Shown in pieces: positions 1-5,218 of a DNA stretch of 5,218 bases (position 1 is its first letter; each line of letters opens with the position of its first letter). This DNA comes from Dinghuibacter sp964544695. Its GTDB lineage: Bacteria > Bacteroidota > Bacteroidia > Chitinophagales > Chitinophagaceae. The stretch lies in the NCBI GenBank assembly GCA_964544695.1, contig CAZJDB010000126.1, positions 1-5,218 of the forward strand, written 5' to 3'. Both the position numbers and the translations under genes were made by a program. A model generated the notes under the pieces. The model was given only the letters and a program-made list of their open reading frames with translations, was not told where the DNA came from and searched no databases.

Positions 1-261
1 GCTTTCATCCTGACCCAGGATACGGTGACCGCCTATTCTACCGGTACCCAGGCCGGCGCCACTGCGGCCTCCACCTATGGGATCATTCCCCTGCACGAAT
101 ACGTCCTGGCCCCGGGTGATCTGCGGAAACTGGCGGCCGGCGAGGTGAAAAAGGTTGTCATTAGTAATTACTCGGGATTCCAGTATATCGACGTGCCCGA
201 AAGGAACCAGGACAAACTGATGACCTGGAGCGCCGCACTCCTCAAAGCAATGGGGAACTAA
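1..261 (+). CDS. C-terminal fragment of a hypothetical protein (5' end outside window)
   Basis: The frame is open from the first base and stops at TAA 259-261, leaving 86 visible residues. The GTG at position 25 reads as an internal valine; since the frame is already open at the left edge, the real start is most likely upstream of the window. I do not recognise the family. The visible part has a Thr/Ala/Gly-rich stretch (residues 9-27), then a mixed segment with IIPLHEYVL and DLRKLAAGEVKKVVI, and ends in an amphipathic segment with KLMTWSAALLKAM. The pattern of a leucine-rich turn, then 'VKKVVI', an aromatic-rich strand and a final helix is loosely like the C-termini of small exported Bacteroidota proteins, but this is an impression and gives no function. 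No membrane segment or catalytic motif is visible. The stop codon overlaps the stop of the convergent DUF5686 gene. That the frame is coding is fairly secure, because its codon use resembles the neighbouring genes and it stays open to a clean end. Confidence 0.7.
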   Translation, partial: AFILTQDTVTAYSTGTQAGATAASTYGIIPLHEYVLAPGDLRKLAAGEVKKVVISNYSGFQYIDVPERNQDKLMTWSAALLKAMGN

Positions 262-2897
262 AAATCGAACTTCGCCCGGAACCGTATTCCCCAGGTGGCA
301 ATGAGAGGGTCATTCAGGTAGGTAAAGCGCTTCACCAGGTCCACACGGATCAACTTGAGGATGTTGGTGACACCCACGCTGGCCTCGATATAGGGTCCAT
401 GGTTCATGGGGAACGTGGAGGGCAACCCATCCGCTGTGGGAAACAGCATCTGGTCGGGCGTATAAGCCGGGTTGTTTTCGTTGCGCAGCCCCCCGAAAAG
501 GATCTTCCCCTCTATGACCTCCCGGAGTTTCAGCCATTTCAGGAAGGGCACTTTATTGAAAAAGAAGCCATTGAAATAATGGTCAATGTCCAGTCCCACC
601 CAATGGTCGGTGACGAACTCCTGGAAATTCATCAGGTTGTACTGGTCGATGAAGTACGCGTAGGACTGGTTGGCCGTGGGAATATTGAGTAAAGGAAAGG
701 GGAGTTTGCCCCCAAGGTACCCCGCGTCGAACGTGACATCCGAATAACCAAACGGGGAAAGGTACACGCGTTTATAAATATTCAGGTGATACGAGTTGTA
801 ATTGTATTCCCCTCCCAGGAAGCCCTGGACCCCATGCCCGTACCGGAAAGTAAATATGGGATACTTGTTGGCGATAGGGGAGCGTCCGCCCTTGCTCTCA
901 TAATACTCCTCATGGGGCGCCCAACGTAAAGTAAGGGAAAAGTCCGCGGTGGTGACGGACTGAACCGAGTCGTACTGATTGGGATTGGTTTCGTATGCAT
1001 ATACGATGGACCCGCCCGGATGCTGCTGCCAATACCGGAACGCGAGATCGTAAGAGAGGTGATCCCCGAATTCGTGGATATAACTAAGGTTGAAAATGTC
1101 GTTGTACAACCACTTGGTATTATCCCCACGCTTGATCGAAGAATAGCTGCTTTCCTGGCTGAACCCATCTATTTGCCCTGGCGTCCGGGTGTCCCTTTGC
1201 CAATTGGCAGTGATGTAATTGAAGGGGTATTTATAGATCGTTTGGTTGTTCAGGGAATAGGTGCCTCCGAAATAATATTTCCATTTATGGTCGTGGGTCC
1301 CATACGCCACATACGATTCCACGAAATACCGCGAACTGAGGTGGGTCGTGCTGCGCGCCCCGATCCGGGGCTTGAATCCCTCCACGGGGTTAAAGGTGTA
1401 AAAGGTATAGGCCGGTCCCAGCTCAAAGGGCCCGATTTTTTTGTATCCTACAAACAGCAAGGTCACCCAGTCCATCAGGCGATGGAATGATTTCATGCCC
1501 TGCAGGCTGTCTACATTTTTGTATGCCCTCATTTCGGCGGGCGTCATGGGAATCGTCCGGGCCTTGGCCCAGGCGCTGTCGCTCAGCTCGGCTGCGCCTA
1601 CGGGGATAGAGGTCCCTCCGGCTACGTCGCTGGTCCTGGCCGATTCCCCTTTGGTACCCGGGCGAACCGCTCCCACTGGTGCGGCGACAACGATGGCAGC
1701 GCCACGAAACAGGGAGTCCGGTAAAGACGCCGCCGCCTGGTAGTTGGAATACGAAAAGGCCCTTTCACCGAAGGCGCCCGCTCCATTCATCGACAAACCG
1801 AAGTCCGCGATCATGTCAGACGAAGTGAGGAAATAGCGGCCCGAACTGTCCTTGGAAAAACCCTGCGTGACGCGGAATTCACGCACGTAGTTCAGGTTCG
1901 CGTGACGGCTCACCTGCAGGATCACCTTCTTGACGGCGTACTTTCCATCCAGGGTAACGTACAAGGTCCCCTTGAACAACAGGTCGTCCGGATTACGAGG
2001 CAGGAAAGCCAGCTTGACCAGCTTTACCCCATCTTCCACCACGGTATCCTGGATAAAATACATATAAAAGGTGGGCGCGACATTGGAAATAGGGCTAAGG
2101 AACTGGGTCGTGAACAGCGAAATGTTATTGTCGTAAATGTTCACGGGCTCGTACATGCGCGTCAACAGGTTGCTGATGCCCTTCATATCCACGTATTCCC
2201 CGAAGTTGACGCTCTTTTGCCCCACGATGATGGTCTTCTTTTTCTCGGGTCTGCGCCTGAAATAGTTATCCGATAATGTCTCGGAAATATACATAGGGAT
2301 CAGGCGCTTGCCGGGGAATTTCACCGTGTCCACATTATTGAACAGGAACTGGTACTGGCGGAGCAACTTGCCCTGGGTGAGGCGTTTGGGGAGGTTGTCG
2401 AAGGATACCTGCATCCTTTCGTATTCCCGAAAGGTGGCGAATGGGTAGGCCTTGACCTGGTTGGAGTCGCGGTGGTCGATGACCTCGCGGATCAGCTCCA
2501 CCGCGGGGTTATTTTTATTCCGGTATTTGCTTTTCCTGAACTTGATCGTCACCTCGCTCATGGACACATAAGCTGTAGGCATACGGACGTGGAAAGTTTG
2601 CTCGGGGTTGTTGGTGAGCCGGATGGTTTTGGGCTCGTAGCCCGTGGACGTGCAAACGATCTGACGTGCATTGTTATCCACGACGAGGCTGAAATGTCCG
2701 GTGGAATCGGTCAGGGTGCCCTTGGTGCCGTTTTTAACCTTCAGGCTGGCATTGGCCAAAGGGGCATTGGTAGCCGAATCCACGACAGTTCCGGAGATAA
2801 CCCTGACCTGTCCCATCATCCTCGTGGAAACAATCAGGGCAAGGAGCAGGAGCAAAGTCCTGGCAGTCACATTAACAATTGTCCTAATATAGGTCAT
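258..2897 (-). CDS. DUF5686 family outer-membrane protein with carboxypeptidase-regulatory-like domain
   Basis: This is a complete protein of 879 residues from ATG 2897. An in-frame GTG at 2915 would add six residues (numbering below counts from that GTG). I prefer the ATG because it gives a compact signal peptide: an Arg-containing n-region, a hydrophobic core LLLLLALIVS at residues 21-30, and likely cleavage near MMGQ (33-36). Neither start has a convincing Shine-Dalgarno sequence, which is common in Bacteroidota. Residues 38-112 form a carboxypeptidase-D-regulatory-like beta-sandwich (ISGTVVDSATNAPLANASL, then GTLTDSTGHFSL and TSTGYEP). The DUF5686 core follows, with the typical NPAVELIREVIDHRD at 136-150. 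From about residue 500 to the end, alternating aromatic and polar strands suggest a beta-barrel, closing with GPYIEASVGVTNILKLIRVD (840-859) and a terminal Phe, as in BAM-inserted barrels. The molecular function of the family is unknown. Residues about 394-445 are an Ala/Gly/Pro/Ser-rich insert. The family call is firm; the outer-membrane location is inferred. Confidence 0.9.
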   Translation of the reverse strand: MTYIRTIVNVTARTLLLLLALIVSTRMMGQVRVISGTVVDSATNAPLANASLKVKNGTKGTLTDSTGHFSLVVDNNARQIVCTSTGYEPKTIRLTNNPEQTFHVRMPTAYVSMSEVTIKFRKSKYRNKNNPAVELIREVIDHRDSNQVKAYPFATFREYERMQVSFDNLPKRLTQGKLLRQYQFLFNNVDTVKFPGKRLIPMYISETLSDNYFRRRPEKKKTIIVGQKSVNFGEYVDMKGISNLLTRMYEPVNIYDNNISLFTTQFLSPISNVAPTFYMYFIQDTVVEDGVKLVKLAFLPRNPDDLLFKGTLYVTLDGKYAVKKVILQVSRHANLNYVREFRVTQGFSKDSSGRYFLTSSDMIADFGLSMNGAGAFGERAFSYSNYQAAASLPDSLFRGAAIVVAAPVGAVRPGTKGESARTSDVAGGTSIPVGAAELSDSAWAKARTIPMTPAEMRAYKNVDSLQGMKSFHRLMDWVTLLFVGYKKIGPFELGPAYTFYTFNPVEGFKPRIGARSTTHLSSRYFVESYVAYGTHDHKWKYYFGGTYSLNNQTIYKYPFNYITANWQRDTRTPGQIDGFSQESSYSSIKRGDNTKWLYNDIFNLSYIHEFGDHLSYDLAFRYWQQHPGGSIVYAYETNPNQYDSVQSVTTADFSLTLRWAPHEEYYESKGGRSPIANKYPIFTFRYGHGVQGFLGGEYNYNSYHLNIYKRVYLSPFGYSDVTFDAGYLGGKLPFPLLNIPTANQSYAYFIDQYNLMNFQEFVTDHWVGLDIDHYFNGFFFNKVPFLKWLKLREVIEGKILFGGLRNENNPAYTPDQMLFPTADGLPSTFPMNHGPYIEASVGVTNILKLIRVDLVKRFTYLNDPLIATWGIRFRAKFDF

Positions 2898-2972
2898 ATT
2901 GGTCGGCGTCAACACCTTCAGGGGTACGCAGGGTTGGTATGAGGATGAGTTAAGTGCAAGTTACCGCCCATC

Positions 2973-2985
2973 GGGCATACTGCCC
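2973..2985. repeat. Short perfect inverted repeat in the divergent intergenic region
   Basis: GGGCA (2973-2977) and TGCCC (2981-2985) are exact reverse complements separated by the 3-bp spacer TAC. A second overlapping partial palindrome lies just left of it (GCCCATCGGGC, 2966-2976). The element sits between the DUF5686 start and the pump promoter candidate. It could be a small operator, or a hairpin in the DUF5686 leader if transcription starts further right. No T-tract follows the stem on the plus strand, so an intrinsic terminator is unlikely. A five-base arm can occur by chance, so the function is unproven. Confidence 0.3.
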
Positions 2986-3038
2986 AAATACGACACCTAT
3001 AATCTTTTGATAAAGTATGCACGCAACCCGGAAATAAT

Positions 3039-3071
3039 TTTGGCCCCGAGTGAAAATTTGGATATATTTTG
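3039..3071 (+). promoter_or_regulatory. Candidate Bacteroidota-type promoter for the metal pump gene
   Basis: TTTG at 3039-3042 is followed, after 20 bases, by TATATTTTG at 3063-3071. The Bacteroidota primary-sigma consensus is TTTG near -33 and TAnnTTTG near -7. The -7 element here is one base longer than consensus (TA, three bases, TTTG), so the match is good but not exact. Transcription would start at about 3078, leaving a leader of about 20-25 nt before the ATG at 3101. The region is clearly AT-richer than the flanking genes. An A/T inverted repeat (AATTTT 3036-3041, AAAATT 3053-3058) overlaps the upstream element and could be chance. A weak GGAA (3088-3091) lies nine bases before the ATG. 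Confidence 0.45.
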
Positions 3072-3100
3072 TCCTTAGCCCATCCACGGAAATCTCACTG

Positions 3101-5218
3101 ATGAATAAGTTCCTTAAACGAATCCTTGCTTTTTCCCTTAAGAACAAATACTTTATATTCTTTGCCACCGCGGCCCTGGTGACATGGGGCATCATTACTT
3201 TCCAAAGCATGCCCATCGAGGCTTTCCCCGACGTCACCAATACCGAGATCACCATCATTACACAATGGCCAGGCAGGAGCGCCGAAGAAGTGGAAAAATT
3301 CGTGACCATCCCCCTGGAGATCGTCATGAATTCCGTGCAGCGAAAAACCAGTCTCCGCTCCACCAGCATCTTCGGCCTTTCACAAGTGAAGCTGATTTTC
3401 GAGGACGATGTAACCGATCCCTACGCGCGTCAGCAAGTGAACAACCTCTTGCCCAACGTTGACCTTCCTGACAATATCATTCCCCAGGTCCAGCCGCCCA
3501 CGGGCCCTACCGGAGAAATTTACCGGTACACCCTGGAAAGCCATCTGCGGGATCCCAGGGAATTGAAAACCATCCAGGACTGGATCATCGACCGGGAAAT
3601 CCGGGCCGTTCCGGGGGTGGCCGATATAGTCAGCTTCGGCGGCATGGTCAAGACCTACGAGATTCGGGCGAACCCCCAAAAGCTGGCCGATTTGGGCATC
3701 AGCCCCCTGGATGTATACAATGCCGTAAGTAAAAGCAACATCAACATTGGGGGAGACGTCATCAAGGAAAACTCCCAGGCCTACGTCGTCCGGGGAATCG
3801 GCCTGCTCAACGACATTAATGAGATCAGGAATATCGTTGTTCAAAACGTCAACGGCATCCCCATCCTGGTCAAGGACGTGTCCGACGTGGAAATTTCCAA
3901 CCTGCCCCGTCTGGGTGAAGTAGGGCGGACGGATGGAGCCGACAGCGTCCATCAGCAGAGATACCTGGAAAACCTGGACGCCGTGGAAGCCATCATCCTC
4001 ATGCGCAAGGGAGAGAACCCCGACGACGTCATCCAGCGCCTCAAGGCTAAGATCGAGCACCTCAACGACCAGGTGCTGCCCAGGGATACCCGCATCGTGC
4101 CCTTTTACAATCGCGAAGACCTGATCCATTTTGCGACGCATACCGTCCTCCACAACCTGGTCGAGGGCATTCTCCTGGTGACACTGATTGTATCCCTGTT
4201 CATGTTCAATTGGAGGACTACCCTCATCGTATCCCTCATCATACCCCTGTCCCTGCTGTTTGCCTTCATTTGTTTGCACCTGATGGGCATGACCGCCAAC
4301 CTCCTGTCTTTGGGCGCCATCGACTTCGGGATCATCATCGACGGTGCGGTCGTGATGGTGGAAGGCCTCTTCGTGCTCCTGGATGCCAAGGCCAGGGAAA
4401 TAGGCATGCCCCGCTTCAACAACCTGTCCAAATTGGGCCTGATCAAGAACAAGGGCGCCGAACTGGGGAAATCCATTTTTTTTGCCAAGATCATCATCAT
4501 TACCGCCCTGTTGCCCATCTTCTCCTTCCAAAAGGTGGAGGGCAAGCTGTTTTCACCCCTGGCCTATACCCTGGGCTTCGCCCTGTTGGGCGCCCTGATT
4601 TTCACCCTGACCCTGGTGCCGGTCATGGTCAGTGTGCTGTTGAATAAGAATGTCAGGGAGCGCCACAACCCCTTCGTCCACTTTGTAACGGGGGCGATCA
4701 TGCGCGGTTTCCGGTTTACATTCCGCAACAAACGTGGCTCCATGGTCGTGGCCGGTCTGGTTGTTGTTGTGGGTCTCTATTCTTTCAAATTCCTGGGTAC
4801 CGAGTTCCTGCCGGAGCTCAACGAAGGGGCCATTTGGATGAGGGCCACGCTGCCTTACAGCATCTCCCTGGACACCTCGGTCAGCATCGCGAACGAAATG
4901 CGCGACAAGCTGGCTTCCTTTCCCCAGGTCAGCCGGGTCATCTCCCAGACCGGTCGTCCCGACGACGGAACCGATGTCACGGGTTTCTATAACAACGAAT
5001 TCGACATTTCCCTCTACCCCGAATCGGAATGGAAGCCCGCCATTTCCAAAGATTCACTGATATCGGCCATGACCAAGGCCCTCTCGGGAATTCCGGGCGC
5101 GGACCTGAATTTTTCCCAGCCCATCATGGACAACGTTGAAGAAGCCGTCTCGGGGGTGAAGGGATCCATTTGCGTAAAGATTTTCGGCGATTCCCTGGAC
5201 TATATGGAAGAAAAGGCG
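3101..5218 (+). CDS. CusA/CzcA-family heavy-metal efflux RND transporter, N-terminal 706 residues (3' end outside window)
   Basis: This is the inner-membrane proton-driven pump of a tripartite metal exporter, moving divalent or monovalent metal ions from periplasm or cytoplasm through an adaptor and an outer-membrane channel. The frame runs open from ATG 3101 to the window edge; family members are usually a little over 1000 residues, so about two thirds is present. The start fits a classic RND N-terminus: a short basic cytoplasmic segment, TM1 (about residues 15-34), then the periplasmic porter region with MPIEAFPDVTN and WPGRSAEEVEKFVTIPLE. TM2-TM6 lie at about 349-368, 373-396, 401-424, 459-476 and 487-514; TM7 is at about 546-566, followed by the second periplasmic domain (TEFLPELNEGAIWM). 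TM4 carries the HME-RND proton-relay signature DFGIIIDGAVVMVE, with Asp408 and Asp414. The usual VEN reads VEG here, as I recall from Bacteroidota relatives. The metal is not certain: the residues aligning with the CusA methionine triad are Met580, Asn631 and Glu681, which argues against a strict Cu(I)/Ag(I) pump. Adaptor and channel genes are expected downstream. Confidence 0.93.
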   Translation, partial: MNKFLKRILAFSLKNKYFIFFATAALVTWGIITFQSMPIEAFPDVTNTEITIITQWPGRSAEEVEKFVTIPLEIVMNSVQRKTSLRSTSIFGLSQVKLIFEDDVTDPYARQQVNNLLPNVDLPDNIIPQVQPPTGPTGEIYRYTLESHLRDPRELKTIQDWIIDREIRAVPGVADIVSFGGMVKTYEIRANPQKLADLGISPLDVYNAVSKSNINIGGDVIKENSQAYVVRGIGLLNDINEIRNIVVQNVNGIPILVKDVSDVEISNLPRLGEVGRTDGADSVHQQRYLENLDAVEAIILMRKGENPDDVIQRLKAKIEHLNDQVLPRDTRIVPFYNREDLIHFATHTVLHNLVEGILLVTLIVSLFMFNWRTTLIVSLIIPLSLLFAFICLHLMGMTANLLSLGAIDFGIIIDGAVVMVEGLFVLLDAKAREIGMPRFNNLSKLGLIKNKGAELGKSIFFAKIIIITALLPIFSFQKVEGKLFSPLAYTLGFALLGALIFTLTLVPVMVSVLLNKNVRERHNPFVHFVTGAIMRGFRFTFRNKRGSMVVAGLVVVVGLYSFKFLGTEFLPELNEGAIWMRATLPYSISLDTSVSIANEMRDKLASFPQVSRVISQTGRPDDGTDVTGFYNNEFDISLYPESEWKPAISKDSLISAMTKALSGIPGADLNFSQPIMDNVEEAVSGVKGSICVKIFGDSLDYMEEKA

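Noticed and set aside
1020..1490. Plus-strand open frames inside the DUF5686 gene (also at 399-692, 1441-1743, 1902-2276 and 2472-2942)
   Set aside because: All are antisense to a well-supported coding frame with family motifs, and none shows a domain, signal peptide or credible start region of its own.
2986..3028. Possible promoter for the DUF5686 gene on the minus strand (TATTTG, TACTTTAT and TATAGG-like motifs)
   Set aside because: None matches the Bacteroidota TAnnTTTG element with a properly spaced upstream TTTG, and the sigma-70-like alternative needs an overlong spacer. A promoter must exist in or near here, but I cannot place it.
2950..3369. Minus-strand open frame spanning the intergenic region and the pump N-terminus
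   Set aside because: Most of it is antisense to conserved pump sequence and the rest covers the AT-rich promoter region. The product resembles no known protein.
3902..3990. Possible frameshift in the pump around the extended loop
   Set aside because: The conserved segments before (PRLGEVGR) and after (LMRKGENP) are in the same frame with no stop between them, so the loop is a true in-frame insertion or variation.
4476..4483. Run of eight T bases in the pump gene as a terminator or slippage site
   Set aside because: It encodes the Ile-Phe-Phe start of TM5 in frame, no GC-rich stem precedes it, and the reading frame continues into conserved sequence.
3380..4531. Long minus-strand open frame of 383 codons
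   Set aside because: It lies entirely antisense to the clearly conserved RND pump. Its translation is rich in Asp, Gly, His, Gln and Val with no recognisable domain, as expected of a complement-strand shadow of a GC-biased gene.

Overview
The window looks like ordinary chromosomal sequence from a Bacteroidota species. The evidence is a large outer-membrane protein of the DUF5686 family with an N-terminal carboxypeptidase-regulatory-like domain (an architecture largely confined to this phylum), an HME-RND metal pump whose central region reads like Bacteroidota members of the family, and a candidate promoter close to the Bacteroidota TTTG / TAnnTTTG type. The moderately high GC of the coding regions would suit a Chitinophagaceae-like member, but that placement is inference only.

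There are three protein-coding regions. (1) Positions 1-261, plus strand: the C-terminal end of a small protein of unknown function that begins left of the window. (2) Positions 258-2897, minus strand: a complete DUF5686 protein with signal peptide, carboxypeptidase-regulatory-like domain and predicted C-terminal beta-barrel. Its stop codon overlaps the stop of gene 1, so the two genes converge with no space between them. (3) Positions 3101-5218, plus strand: the first 706 codons of a CusA/CzcA-family heavy-metal efflux transporter that runs off the right edge.

Genes 2 and 3 diverge from an AT-richer intergenic stretch of about 200 bp. It holds a plausible promoter for the pump and a short perfect inverted repeat. 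Apart from this shared region, nothing shows that the three genes act together. The pump would normally work with a periplasmic adaptor (CusB/CzcB-like) and an outer-membrane channel (CusC/CzcC-like), probably encoded to the right, outside the window. I see no RNA genes, CRISPR arrays, mobile elements or phage genes, and no clear sign of a new system. The points most worth a second look are the putative metal-site residues of the pump, a low-complexity Ala/Gly/Pro-rich insert in the DUF5686 protein, and the tail-to-tail gene overlap.
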